From Kingella denitrificans ATCC 33394 (GTDB taxonomy: Bacteria > Pseudomonadota > Gammaproteobacteria > Burkholderiales > Neisseriaceae), in the NCBI RefSeq assembly GCF_000190695.1, contig NZ_GL870929.1, positions 1,831,249-1,895,248 of the forward strand: a stretch of 64,000 nt of DNA, written 5' to 3'. Under the pieces are notes generated by a model. It was not told where the DNA came from. It was given only the letters and a program-made list of their open reading frames with translations, and made no database searches. Position numbers and translations under genes: made by a program. Shown one piece after another: positions 7,926 through 16,314 of this stretch. Every line of letters begins with the position of its first letter. Within the stretch, counting starts at the first letter, position 1.

Positions 7926-8864
7926 ATGCCTTTTCCATCCAATTCAGACGAAAATTTAGACACATTGTTCCGCCAAGCCGAAAGCAGCCTGCACACGCTG
8001 CGCGATTTCCTGCGTTTTGCCGTGAGCCGTTTTCAGCAGGCCGGGCTGGTGTTCGGGCACGGCAGCGACAACGCCCATGACGAAGCCGCCTATCTGATCC
8101 TGCACACGCTGCATTTGCCGCTGGATATGCTGGAACCGTATTTGGACGCGGCGTTGCTGGCCGATGAAAAAACCGAATTGCTGGGCAAACTGCGCGAACG
8201 CATCGAACAGCGCGTGCCGGTTGCCTATATCACGCAGCACGCGCGGCAGGGCGATTTCGATTTTTATGTCGATGAGCGCGTGATTGTGCCGCGTTCGTTT
8301 ATTTACGAACTTTTGGGCGAGCCGTTGTCGCCGTGGATCGAATATCCCGAGCTGGTGCACCGCGCGTTGGATTTGTGCACCGGCAGCGGCTGCCTGGCCA
8401 TCCAGATGGCGGCGCATTATCCGGCGGCGCAAATTGACGCGGTGGACATCAGCCTGGACGCGCTGGAAGTGGCGGCCGTGAACGTGGAAGATTACAGCTT
8501 GCAGGAGCGCATCCAACTGGTGCATACCGATTTGTTCGAAGGGCTGGAAGGCACTTATGATTTGATTGTCTCCAATCCGCCGTATGTGGACGCGGAATCG
8601 GTGGACGCGCTGCCGGAAGAATACCTGCACGAACCAGAATTGGCATTGGGCAGCGGAGAAGACGGCTTGGACGCAACGCGCGAAATCCTGCTCCAAGCCG
8701 CCAAATTCCTGAACCCGCGCGGCGTGCTGCTGGTGGAAATCGGCCACAACCGCGACGTGCTGGAACGCGAATATCCCGAGCTGCCGTTTGTGTGGCTGGA
8801 CACCAGCGGCGGCGACGGCTTCGTCTTCCTGCTGACGCGCGAACAGCTTTTGGGCTTGGAATAA
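7926..8864 (+). CDS. prmB: PrmB, ribosomal protein L3 glutamine N5-methyltransferase
   Basis: A 312-residue SAM-dependent methyltransferase that modifies a glutamine of ribosomal protein L3. The SAM-binding motif DLCTGSGCLAIQMA (about residue 150) and the catalytic NPPY motif (SNPPYVDAES, about residue 217) are present. The length fits PrmB. The ATG at 7926 follows the promoter at the right distance; an upstream in-frame start lies inside the promoter. A DUS is built into the coding sequence, where it encodes ESSLH near residue 20. Confidence 0.93.
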   Translation: MPFPSNSDENLDTLFRQAESSLHTLRDFLRFAVSRFQQAGLVFGHGSDNAHDEAAYLILHTLHLPLDMLEPYLDAALLADEKTELLGKLRERIEQRVPVAYITQHARQGDFDFYVDERVIVPRSFIYELLGEPLSPWIEYPELVHRALDLCTGSGCLAIQMAAHYPAAQIDAVDISLDALEVAAVNVEDYSLQERIQLVHTDLFEGLEGTYDLIVSNPPYVDAESVDALPEEYLHEPELALGSGEDGLDATREILLQAAKFLNPRGVLLVEIGHNRDVLEREYPELPFVWLDTSGGDGFVFLLTREQLLGLE

Positions 8865-8876
8865 CGGGCAGAACCA

Positions 8877-8919
8877 AAAAGCAGCCTGCATCTTGAAAGT
8901 ATAGGTGCAGGCTGCTTTT
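8877..8919. terminator. Inverted DUS pair after prmB
   Basis: AAAAGCAGCCTGCA is followed after 15 bases by TGCAGGCTGCTTTT, a strong hairpin ending in T. In Neisseriaceae such paired uptake sequences often double as terminators. Confidence 0.75.
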
Positions 8920-8951
8920 GAATTCTGGAAATATATTTTTAATCAATCAGA

Positions 8952-9057
8952 TATAGTGAATTAAAATCGCAATGATACGGCGTTGGCTCGCCTTGACGTA
9001 CTACTTGTACGCCTTGCGGCTCGCCGCCTTGTCTCATTTTTATTTTAATCCACTATA
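8952..9057. repeat. Correia-like repeat element, copy 1
   Basis: A 106-bp near-palindromic element bounded by TATAGTGNATTAAAAT and ATTTTAATCCACTATA, with a GC-rich core. It is the first of four in the window and resembles Correia elements of Neisseria, which move as TA-flanked miniature elements and can carry promoters or IHF sites. Confidence 0.85.
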
Positions 9058-9083
9058 AATTATCTGTTCAACCGTTGCGCTTG

Positions 9084-9155
9084 CTGCGAAAGCTGTGCCA
9101 CGGGGATGCATATCGGTTGGTTAAGCCAAAGATTCGAGCCGATGGCAGCCTGCAC
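9084..9155 (-). repeat. DUS-linked dispersed repeat, copy 1
   Basis: Read on the minus strand it begins GTGCAGGCTGCCATCGG and continues with GAATCTTTG and an ACCGAT arm. Related sequences occur at 49958-50031, 57819-57890 and, split by a Correia element, around 38569-38730. Confidence 0.55.
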
Positions 9156-9184
9156 TTCAAAACCGAAAGTGCAGGCTGCTTTTA
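9145..9184. terminator. Inverted DUS pair downstream of the hydrolase gene
   Basis: GCAGCCTGCACTT and AAGTGCAGGCTGC pair around nine bases and are followed by T-rich sequence next to the stop of the hydrolase gene at 9197. Confidence 0.65.
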
Positions 9185-9196
9185 TATCGAACCGCT

Positions 9197-9835
9197 TTAG
9201 TCCAATGCCAAAACGCCGGGCACGAAGCGGTTAATCGCATCGCGCAGCTCGATGAGTTTGCCGTGGAAAAAATGCGAGCTTTGCGGAATCACAATCAGCG
9301 GCAGGTTTTGTTCGCCGCACCATTGCAGCGGCTTGGCCAGCTCGATGACTTCGTCGTCCGCGCCGTGGATAAATAGGGTTTTGCGGATATCGGGGACGTG
9401 CGGCGCGGGCACGGGGTAATGCGCGACGGCCGCGCCAATCAGCAGCAGCAGGTCGGGCGTGTGTTGCTGGGCGGCAAAGGTGGATACATAGCCGCCGAAC
9501 GAAAATCCGGCAATCGCCAGTTGCGGCGCGTTCGGGTGCTGCGCGCGCGCATGGTCGATTACGCGGACAACGTCATCGGTTTCGCCGCGCCCGTAGTCGT
9601 GTTCGCCTTCGCTGTTGCCCGTGCCGCGCAGGTTGGGCAGGTAGCAGTGGAAACCCATTTGGGACAGGGCTTTGGCGGCAGTTTGAATGACTTTGTTGGT
9701 GAACGTGCCGCCCTGCGTGGGGTTGGGGTGGTTGATGACGGCCACGCCGCATTCGGCGTTTTGGGCGGGGAGATACAGCGTTTCCAGCTTTCCCGCGCTG
9801 CCTTGGATGAAGAAAATGTGTTGTTTGTTCAGCAT
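9197..9835 (-). CDS. Alpha/beta hydrolase (dienelactone hydrolase-like)
   Basis: A 212-residue cytoplasmic hydrolase. The nucleophile elbow is GFSFGG (Ser about residue 107), the acid is in HGADDEV (about 160) and the catalytic His in SSHFFHGK (about 187). Early residues show VINHPNPTQGGTFTNK and the oxyanion-type region LRGTGNSEG, typical of the small YsgA/KTSC-type predicted hydrolases of proteobacteria. The ATG at 9835 is preferred over an upstream in-frame ATG that overlaps a DUS. The substrate is unknown. Confidence 0.82.
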   Translation of the reverse strand: MLNKQHIFFIQGSAGKLETLYLPAQNAECGVAVINHPNPTQGGTFTNKVIQTAAKALSQMGFHCYLPNLRGTGNSEGEHDYGRGETDDVVRVIDHARAQHPNAPQLAIAGFSFGGYVSTFAAQQHTPDLLLLIGAAVAHYPVPAPHVPDIRKTLFIHGADDEVIELAKPLQWCGEQNLPLIVIPQSSHFFHGKLIELRDAINRFVPGVLALD

Positions 9836-9914
9836 GGTTTCGGTGGGTGATGGGGTGGGAAAAAGCAGCCTGCACGGCATGTGTAATCAAAAAATTTCCT
9901 GAAAACAGCGGCGG

Positions 9915-10349
9915 TTAGAGTCGGCGCAGGCTGCCGGGGCTGATTTCGAAGCCTCGTCCTTCTGGGTTGGTGCAGGTCATGCTGCCGGCGCGGCTGGTGC
10001 ACTGCCAGTCGGATTGGTTGAAGAAAATGTACGATTTTCCTTCGGTCAGGATAACGCCGTTACCGTGCAGGATGTTGTTGCTGATGCTGCAGTTGAGGCG
10101 GGAGGGGCCGGTGATGTTTAGGGAAACGCTGCCGCTCCAATGGCCGGGGTTGCCGCTGTTTTGGCAGTCTTGCGGTTCGGGGGTAACGGGTATGGGTTTG
10201 GACAGGCGGGGGATTGCGCAGGTAATTTGCGGTATGAAGCCGCCGTGCGTGCAAATGATTTGGCCGTCGGCATTTTGGAAGTGGCCGTACTCGGCGCGGG
10301 CGGTGCCGGCGGCGAGCAGGAGGGCGGCGGTGAGGAATAAAGTACGCAT
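9915..10349 (-). CDS. Small secreted hypothetical protein
   Basis: A 144-residue protein with a clear Sec signal peptide (MRTLFLTAALLLAAGTARA-E) and six cysteines in the mature part, which suggests a disulfide-bonded periplasmic protein. I do not recognise the family. The next gene upstream on the same strand, at 10415, also encodes a small secreted protein. A DUS lies between them. Confidence 0.65.
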   Translation of the reverse strand: MRTLFLTAALLLAAGTARAEYGHFQNADGQIICTHGGFIPQITCAIPRLSKPIPVTPEPQDCQNSGNPGHWSGSVSLNITGPSRLNCSISNNILHGNGVILTEGKSYIFFNQSDWQCTSRAGSMTCTNPEGRGFEISPGSLRRL

Positions 10350-10414
10350 GGGGGGGAGTTCCTTTTGGCGGGGAAGTGGGTGGGGAAAAGCAGCCTGCAC
10401 ATCCGGCGGCGGCT

Positions 10415-10858
10415 TTAATTATCGGGCAAGTCGGGCAATTCCAGTGCCATGTCCCGATTGACGAATGCGCCACGTTGTTTACAGGTCATTTCGGGTTCTG
10501 TGCCTGAGCGTTCGGCAGATAAGCTGTATATGGTCTTGCGGATGATGTTGGTTGCGGCGGCTATGTAGGATACGTCGCCGTTACGCAGATGGATTTCGAT
10601 AATTTCGCCACGGCGGTCATTGTCCAGAAGCGGTGTCAAACGGTTTAGGAAAACTTGGTCTTTGGGCCGCTCGAACACCAATTCTGGGCGGGCAAGGTTT
10701 TTGCCGAAGCGGTAGCGGATTTTGTCGCCGTGCTGCTCAATGCGGACTTGCTTGCCGTTGTTGAATTGGCAATAAAACAAGGTGTCTTTGTTGGCGGGAG
10801 CGGCGAAGGCGGTGCCGGACAGCAATAGTGTGAAAACAAATAATGCTTTGATATTCAT
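10415..10858 (-). CDS. Small secreted hypothetical protein
   Basis: A 147-residue protein with a Sec signal peptide (MNIKALFVFTLLLSGTAFA-A) and a mature part with two cysteines (FYCQFNN near residue 30 and MTCKQRG near 125). The mature part looks like a small periplasmic beta-rich domain. The family is unknown to me. It lies downstream of galE on the same strand, with a DUS in between. Confidence 0.65.
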   Translation of the reverse strand: MNIKALFVFTLLLSGTAFAAPANKDTLFYCQFNNGKQVRIEQHGDKIRYRFGKNLARPELVFERPKDQVFLNRLTPLLDNDRRGEIIEIHLRNGDVSYIAAATNIIRKTIYSLSAERSGTEPEMTCKQRGAFVNRDMALELPDLPDN

Positions 10859-10911
10859 GATATTTTATTTTGGTGGGTTAAAGAGGGCAGGGTGCAGGCT
10901 GCTTTTTCGGT

Positions 10912-11928
10912 TCAATCGTCATATCCGTTCGGGTTTTGCGATTGCCAACGCCATGCGTCCGCCATCATGGTCGGCAAATCACGCTGTGCCGTCCAGCCCA
11001 ATTCGGCTTCGGCTTTGGCGGGGTCAGCATAGCACACGGCAATGTCGCCCGCACGGCGCGGTTTGAGCGCATAAGGGATTTTTTGGCCGGTGGCGGCTTC
11101 AAAGGCGTGCACAATGTCCAGCACAGAATAGCCTTGCCCCGTGCCGAGGTTGTAAATATGCACGCCGGCGGTTTGTGCTTTGGCATTCAGGGCTTTGATG
11201 TGGCCGATGGCCAAATCGGTGACGTGGATATAGTCGCGCACGCCGGTGCCGTCGGGGGTGTCGTAGTCGCTGCCGAACACGGACAGTTCTTTCAGTTTGC
11301 CCGATGCGACTTGGCAGACGTAAGGCAGCAGGTTGTTCGGAATGCCGTTGGGCTGCTCGCCGATTTTACCGCTTTCGTGTGCGCCGATGGGGTTGAAATA
11401 GCGCAGCAGGATGACGCTCCATTCCGGGTCTGCGTGCTGCATGTCCATCATCATGCGCTCCATCATGATTTTGGTGGAGCCGTAGGGATTGGTGGCGGTG
11501 CCGATGGGTGCGGATTCGGTGAGCGGCATGGGATTTTTGTCGCCGTACACGGTGGCGGACGAGCTGAAAATAATGCTTTTCACGCCGGCTTTGTCCATTT
11601 CCTGCAATAAAACCAGGCTGCCGGCCACGTTGTTGTCGTAATAACGCAAAGGCTGCGCCACGCTTTCGCCCACGGCTTTGAGCGCAGCAAAGTGAATCAC
11701 GCTGTCGATTTTGTGTTCGGCGAAGATTTTTTGCAGCAGCACGCGGTCGCGGATGTCGCCTTCGATAAACACGGGGGCTTGGCCGGTGATGGCTTCAATG
11801 CGCCGCACCACTTTGGGCGATGCGTTGCACAGGTTGTCCAAAATCACGGCGCGGTGGCCTGCGTTCAGCAGTTCCACCACGGTGTGCGAACCGATAAATC
11901 CGGCGCCGCCGGTAACAAGAATGTTCAT
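10912..11928 (-). CDS. galE: UDP-glucose 4-epimerase
   Basis: A 338-residue short-chain dehydrogenase-type epimerase that interconverts UDP-glucose and UDP-galactose (or the N-acetyl forms) for LOS and glycan synthesis. It has the NAD-binding GGAGFIGSH at residues 7-15, the catalytic SSATVYGD Ser and the YGSTK Tyr-Lys pair near 150, and the conserved ending [16 protein letters not shown]. The length matches GalE. It stands alone on the minus strand with DUS on both sides. Confidence 0.96.
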   Translation of the reverse strand: MNILVTGGAGFIGSHTVVELLNAGHRAVILDNLCNASPKVVRRIEAITGQAPVFIEGDIRDRVLLQKIFAEHKIDSVIHFAALKAVGESVAQPLRYYDNNVAGSLVLLQEMDKAGVKSIIFSSSATVYGDKNPMPLTESAPIGTATNPYGSTKIMMERMMMDMQHADPEWSVILLRYFNPIGAHESGKIGEQPNGIPNNLLPYVCQVASGKLKELSVFGSDYDTPDGTGVRDYIHVTDLAIGHIKALNAKAQTAGVHIYNLGTGQGYSVLDIVHAFEAATGQKIPYALKPRRAGDIAVCYADPAKAEAELGWTAQRDLPTMMADAWRWQSQNPNGYDD

Positions 11929-11976
11929 AATATATTGTCCATAAATGAAATTTTAATGTGCAGGCTGCTTTTGGGG

Positions 11977-12384
11977 TCAGCGTGCCGTTGCCGAGCGAAT
12001 CAGCATTTGCGTGCCGAACCAGCCCCAATAAATGCGGTGGTGCACAATTTTACCGCCGCGGATGTCCATCAGTTCCAAAATGTCCACTTGGTCGCCTTCG
12101 GGCGTTTGGCGCGGATATTCCCACACCAGCGTGTTGCCCGACACAAAATGCGTGCCGTCGCGATACCAGCGTACCAGTTCGTTCGGGCGGCGGCGCGTGC
12201 CTTCTTCCAGAAACGCCAGAATTTCCGCCTTGCCGCGCAAAATGCCGCTGTCCCGTTGCAGAATCACGGGGACGAGCGGGCTTTCCAGCACGGCGTGCTC
12301 GTCATACAGCGCGATGAGCCGTTCGGTGTCGCGTGTTTTGGCAAATTCGTGCCAGTCGCGATAAATGCGTTCAAAATCGTTCAT
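11977..12384 (-). CDS. NTF2-like / SnoaL-type small protein
   Basis: A 135-residue single-domain protein with the alpha+beta cone fold signature of the NTF2-like superfamily: an N-terminal helix FERIYRDWHEFAKTRDTERLIALYDEHAV and a C-terminal sheet ending GGKIVHHRIYWGWFG. Members act as small isomerases, hydrolases or ligand-binding proteins, and the substrate cannot be inferred. It lies between nagZ and galE on the minus strand, separated from both by DUS. Confidence 0.75.
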   Translation of the reverse strand: MNDFERIYRDWHEFAKTRDTERLIALYDEHAVLESPLVPVILQRDSGILRGKAEILAFLEEGTRRRPNELVRWYRDGTHFVSGNTLVWEYPRQTPEGDQVDILELMDIRGGKIVHHRIYWGWFGTQMLIRSATAR

Positions 12385-12468
12385 GATGGTTGCCTTGAAA
12401 ACGGCGGCTTCATGTGCAGGCTGCTTTTGGACGGTTGGAAAGCAGCCTGCACGTTCGCATGCCGATGG

Positions 12469-13551
12469 TTAAAACGCTTCGCCCACTTTCACGCCGCCCT
12501 GCGTGTCTTTCGGGCTGGCCAGTTGCGCGGTCAATGCTTGGGCGGCGCGGAATTCGTCGCTTTCCATCATGGCTTGCGCTTCGGCGGCGGAAACAGTGCA
12601 GGCCATGTTTTGCCAGCGTGCCGCCAGCGCATCGTTGTGCGGGGCGGTGAAATTGCGGCGCAGTTCATCGACCAAATCAGGGCGGTTGCACACCAGCACG
12701 ATGTCGCAGCCTGCTTCGAACGACAGGCGCGCCCGTTCGCGGATGCCGCCGACACCGCACGCGCCTTCCATGGTCAAATCGTCCGAAAAAATCACGCCGT
12801 CAAAGCCCAGTTGGCCGCGCAACACGGTTTTGAGCCAGTATTCGGAGAAGCCTGCAGGCTGCTTGTCGATATTCGGATACACCACGTGGGCGGGCATCAC
12901 GGCCGCCATGCCCTGTTGCGCCAATGCGGCAAAGGGGGCGATGTCGTTGCGTTGCAGTTCGTCCAGGCTGCGGCGGTCTTCGGGCAGGACGTGGTGGCTG
13001 TCGCCTTCCACAAATCCGTGTCCGGGGAAGTGTTTGCCGCACGATTTCATGCCGCCGCGGTTCAGGCCGCGCTGCAAGGCGAGTGCCAGTTCGGTGACGA
13101 TGTCGGGGCGGCGGTGGAAGCTGCGGTTGCCGATGACGGCGCATTGCCCCCAGTCCAAATCCAGCACGGGCGTGAACGATAAATCCACACCGCAGGCGGC
13201 CAATTCGGCAGCCAGCACCCAGCCGATTTGTTCGGCGGCGCGTTTGGCGGTTTCCGCGCCGTCTTGGTCCCACATTTCGCCCAGCACGTTCATGGCGGGC
13301 AGGCGCGTGAAACCGTCGATAAAGCGTTGGACGCGGCCGCCTTCGTGATCGACGGCGATGATGAGTTCGGGTGTGCGCAGGGCTTTGATGTCGCGGCAAA
13401 GCTGTTTGAGCTGTTCGACATTTTGGAAGTTGCGGCGGAACAGAATCACGCCGCCGACGGCCGGGTCGAGCAGGCGTTGGATGTCGTCTTCGCTTAATGT
13501 GCAGGCGGCGATGTCGGCCATGACGGGGCCGCGCGGAAGGGTGTGTGGCAT
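12469..13551 (-). CDS. nagZ: Beta-N-acetylhexosaminidase NagZ
   Basis: A 360-residue cytoplasmic glycoside hydrolase family 3 enzyme that removes GlcNAc from anhydromuropeptides in cell-wall recycling. It shows KSCGKHFPGHG (about residue 165), the mobile catalytic loop with GDSHH (about 180) and the Asp nucleophile region VIFSDDLTMEGA (about 250). The ATG at 13551 gives the normal N-terminus (MPHTLPRGPVMADIAACTLS). The open frame extends much further upstream but there overlaps the HNH gene in another frame. Confidence 0.95.
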   Translation of the reverse strand: MPHTLPRGPVMADIAACTLSEDDIQRLLDPAVGGVILFRRNFQNVEQLKQLCRDIKALRTPELIIAVDHEGGRVQRFIDGFTRLPAMNVLGEMWDQDGAETAKRAAEQIGWVLAAELAACGVDLSFTPVLDLDWGQCAVIGNRSFHRRPDIVTELALALQRGLNRGGMKSCGKHFPGHGFVEGDSHHVLPEDRRSLDELQRNDIAPFAALAQQGMAAVMPAHVVYPNIDKQPAGFSEYWLKTVLRGQLGFDGVIFSDDLTMEGACGVGGIRERARLSFEAGCDIVLVCNRPDLVDELRRNFTAPHNDALAARWQNMACTVSAAEAQAMMESDEFRAAQALTAQLASPKDTQGGVKVGEAF

Positions 13552-13601
13552 GGGGTTTCCTGTGTGTGGTTTGAGGGTTGTCGGAAAGTGCAGGCTGCTT
13601 T

Positions 13602-14162
13602 TTAAGGCTGCGGTTCGGTGATGGCGAGCTGCCGTTTTGCCACCATTTTGCGTTTGTAGTGCGGATTGCCGGCGCGCACGCTGCACGGCAGGCACAGGCA
13701 CATGGCGTTGTCGCGGCTGCGGGCGAACTGGTTGTCCCGCCGGCGCAGGGTGGCACGGGCCAGCGTGATATTGCGGCTGCAAAAGGCGCATTGGCGGTTC
13801 TGCCGGTCCCAAGTGCTTTGCTTGATGGCGGTGTATTGCGCGAAATAGGGCTTGGTCCACCAATACAGCGCTTCCAGCTCGTCTTTGATGTGCGCCGGCA
13901 CGGGCAGATTGCGGATTTGCGCCACGTTCGGCAGGTGCGAATCTTTGGCCAGATTGCAGTGCTTGTGCACGACAAACAAGTTGGCCGGGCTTTCCAGCCG
14001 TTCTTCCAGCTCCGGATTGGGCAGCCATTTGTAGATGGCGCGCGGCAGGAAATGCTCCAACGACCAATGTGCAGGTTGCTTTTCAATCATTTTGCGGCAA
14101 ATAATGCAGATTCCCTGCGTTTTTTCGTACGTTTTAATTTTCAGGTTAAGGGATTTGCTCAT
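13602..14162 (-). CDS. HNH endonuclease-domain protein
   Basis: A 186-residue protein with an HNH motif: CIICRKMI (about residue 19), WSLEHFLPRAI (about 33), NLFVVHKHCNLAKDS (about 62). A second zinc-knuckle-like pair CAFC...CLPC follows. HNH proteins are DNA or RNA nucleases, and the biological target here is unknown. It lies just upstream of nagZ. A degenerate DUS is embedded in its coding sequence near residue 28. A Correia-like element lies 55 bases upstream and could supply its promoter. Confidence 0.78.
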   Translation of the reverse strand: MSKSLNLKIKTYEKTQGICIICRKMIEKQPAHWSLEHFLPRAIYKWLPNPELEERLESPANLFVVHKHCNLAKDSHLPNVAQIRNLPVPAHIKDELEALYWWTKPYFAQYTAIKQSTWDRQNRQCAFCSRNITLARATLRRRDNQFARSRDNAMCLCLPCSVRAGNPHYKRKMVAKRQLAITEPQP

Positions 14163-14216
14163 AATTCGGTCTGCAAAGCTTGTGCGGCGGAGGAATCCGT
14201 CCGCGTTGTTTATTGT

Positions 14217-14322
14217 TATAGTGGATTAAAATAAAAATGAGACAAGGCGGCGAGCCGCAAGGCGTACAAGTAGTACGTCAAGGCGAGCCAACGCCGTATC
14301 ATTGCGATTTTAATCCACTATA
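14217..14322. repeat. Correia-like repeat element, copy 2
   Basis: A 106-bp element with TATAGTGGATTAAAAT ends, in the opposite orientation to copy 1 and nearly identical to its complement. It fills most of the gap between the hypothetical gene ending at 14370 and the HNH gene start. Confidence 0.87.
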
Positions 14323-14369
14323 TTTCGGGCGGCGGAAAAAGCAGCCTGCACTTGCGCGGCCGTTTTCCT

Positions 14370-15743
14370 TTATTCCGGCAAAGAGGGCAGTTTACCAGCC
14401 ATTCCCCCCTGTTGTCTTTGCGGCAGCGCAATCGGTATGCGCCATTCTTCCGACGGGTAGTCGCCGTATACGGAAAACATGATGGCGTTGTTTTCGGGGT
14501 CGTAACTCAGTTGGCGCGACGGGCTGCTGTGTTGCGCAAGGATTGCGGGCAATTCGGCGGCGCGCCGGTGTTCGGGCAGCCGGTATAAGGCGAGGGCGGC
14601 CTGAAAAGCGCGCTGCTGCATGTGCGTGTCTTGCAGGCGGTGGGCATAAGAAGCGAAATCGGCACTTTCTGTATAGGTAAGTGTGCAGCCCACCAAATTG
14701 CGCAGGCAGGAGAAGCTGCCGTATTTCCGCCACGGGTCGGGTGAAGGGTCGGCTTCGGGCGGCGTGCGGACGGGAAGGTCTTTGGCAAAGGCTTGCCGCG
14801 CAGGTTCTTCGCAGGCAAAGGCGAGTTGTCGGGCGGCCAGCGTTTTCGAGTGTTCGGCCGAGAACAGGACGGGCACGAGCCACGCAGGCATTTCTTCGCG
14901 CAGTTGGGACGGATGGTGGGCAATGTTGGCCGCTATGTAATGATATTCGAACTGTATGGTGCGGCAGAAGTTTTCCGCATGGTCGGCGGAGGGAGCGAAC
15001 GCATCGGCACAGTGTGCAGGCAGCTTGCCGGCCCATTGCGGCTGTTCGGCCAGCATGTCGGCGGCAAGCTTTGTGTTTTGCCGAACCATAGCAGCGCCAA
15101 CCATGGTGGAAATGAGCCCGCCGCGCGATTGTTGCAGCGTTTTGCCCGTGCGGATATTGCGGCAGATTCGGGCAAATGCGGCTTCGGATTTGCCGTCCAG
15201 CCAATCCACGGCGGCAGGTGTTGTCTGGTAAAAGAGATATTGGTATTTTGGAAAGGCGTCGGTCACAATGTCTAGGATGCGCACGTCCAAATTGTGGTAT
15301 TGCGACACGCGGTCGGCATTGGCAAAGAGTTTGGCATGCTGCGTCACCGCCGCACGGTAGGCATCGGCGTGGTCGCGCACGTTTTGCAGGCAGCCTGCCA
15401 CGATTTTCCATTCCTGGAATTTGGGAGCGCAGCTCAGTGTTTGGTCTTCGCCGTCCGAAATCAGTTTGCGGCGGCGGAGGCTTTCCGGCAGCTTGTCGTC
15501 CGCAGGCATGTGGTTGCCTAGCTGTGCCATGATTTGGCGGCGTTCGGCGGCATCGGGAATATCGTAAGGCAGCAGCCACAGCACATCCGACCCTTCGCCG
15601 TCGCCGCGCGGTGCTTCGCTTTGCAGCAGGCGCAGGGCAGGTTCGGCGGCACGGTTATCGCGCTGCACGGACAGTAAGGACAGGATGACAACCATGAGCA
15701 GGATGGCTGCAATCGTGGTCAGTAGGATTTTCATTTTTTTCAT
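14370..15743 (-). CDS. Membrane-anchored hypothetical protein
   Basis: A 457-residue protein with one N-terminal transmembrane helix or uncleaved signal (about residues 5-25) and a long soluble domain, probably periplasmic. The domain is mostly helical with several cysteines (for example SFSCLRNLVGC near 345). I do not recognise a family, although similar anchored proteins of this size are common in Neisseriaceae. The start could be the first ATG or the one three codons on. It has DUS at both ends. Confidence 0.65.
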   Translation of the reverse strand: MKKMKILLTTIAAILLMVVILSLLSVQRDNRAAEPALRLLQSEAPRGDGEGSDVLWLLPYDIPDAAERRQIMAQLGNHMPADDKLPESLRRRKLISDGEDQTLSCAPKFQEWKIVAGCLQNVRDHADAYRAAVTQHAKLFANADRVSQYHNLDVRILDIVTDAFPKYQYLFYQTTPAAVDWLDGKSEAAFARICRNIRTGKTLQQSRGGLISTMVGAAMVRQNTKLAADMLAEQPQWAGKLPAHCADAFAPSADHAENFCRTIQFEYHYIAANIAHHPSQLREEMPAWLVPVLFSAEHSKTLAARQLAFACEEPARQAFAKDLPVRTPPEADPSPDPWRKYGSFSCLRNLVGCTLTYTESADFASYAHRLQDTHMQQRAFQAALALYRLPEHRRAAELPAILAQHSSPSRQLSYDPENNAIMFSVYGDYPSEEWRIPIALPQRQQGGMAGKLPSLPE

Positions 15744-15832
15744 ATGCTTATGAATGTGTTTCGGATTGCCGATGGTGTTCAGGCAGCCTGCAAACGGTGT
15801 TCGCCATGCCGTGCAGGCTGCTTTGCTTACGG

Positions 15833-16060
15833 CTAACCGAAGTTGTGATACACCAACGCGCCCACTCCGATACTAATGCCCAGCCACACCAGCAGCTTCA
15901 ATTCCGCCCATGCGTCTTCCCAGTATTTCCCGCGAAACATGCTGACGATGTCGGGTATGAGCCAGAATTTTACGCATTCGAGAAAGTCGTCCCAGTCTTT
16001 AAACAGCAACATATACAGCAGCACGGCGGTAAGCAGCGCGGCGGCAATGGCAAAAATCAT
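15833..16060 (-). CDS. Small two-helix membrane protein
   Basis: A 75-residue protein with two hydrophobic helices (about 1-18 and 52-70) and a polar middle (FKDWDDFLECVKFWLIPDIVSMFRGKYWED). The ATG at 16060 has a strong AGGAGG ribosome site six bases upstream, which supports this start over an upstream frame running through DUS. The function is unknown. Confidence 0.7.
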   Translation of the reverse strand: MIFAIAAALLTAVLLYMLLFKDWDDFLECVKFWLIPDIVSMFRGKYWEDAWAELKLLVWLGISIGVGALVYHNFG

Positions 16061-16099
16061 GATTGTCCTCCTTTTGGAAGTGAAAGTGTGTTGATGGGA

Positions 16100-16314
16100 T
16101 GTTTGATGTGCAGGCTGCTTTTGGGGCGTTTTATCGCATTGAAAAGCAGCCTGCACTGGCTGAGTGTCAAACGGATTAAGGCGGTTGAGGAAATTCTCAA
16201 CCGTTGAACGAGAAGGGCATTGGATGATGAGATACCGGGTGATTTGTTTTTAGCGGCGCACGCCAATAGCATTTAAGCATTGCGTTTGAAGTACGAATGC
16301 AAGGGCATCACAAA
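16100..16314. repeat. Sel1-locus intergenic repeat, unit 1
   Basis: It contains an inverted DUS pair (16108-16156), a second conserved hairpin CGGTTGAG/CTCAACCG near 16179-16205 and a tail that ends next to the stop of the adjacent Sel1 gene. The same elements recur at 17390-17794, 19925-20181, 21191-21364 and 22425-22832. Confidence 0.8.

Noticed and set aside
8900..9180. A CRISPR array suggested by repeated 12-mers
   Set aside because: The repeats are DUS with irregular spacing and both orientations, without unique spacers or cas genes.
11692..13182. A 496-codon plus-strand frame opposite galE and nagZ
   Set aside because: It crosses several real minus-strand genes and intergenic DUS, and its translation has no known features.
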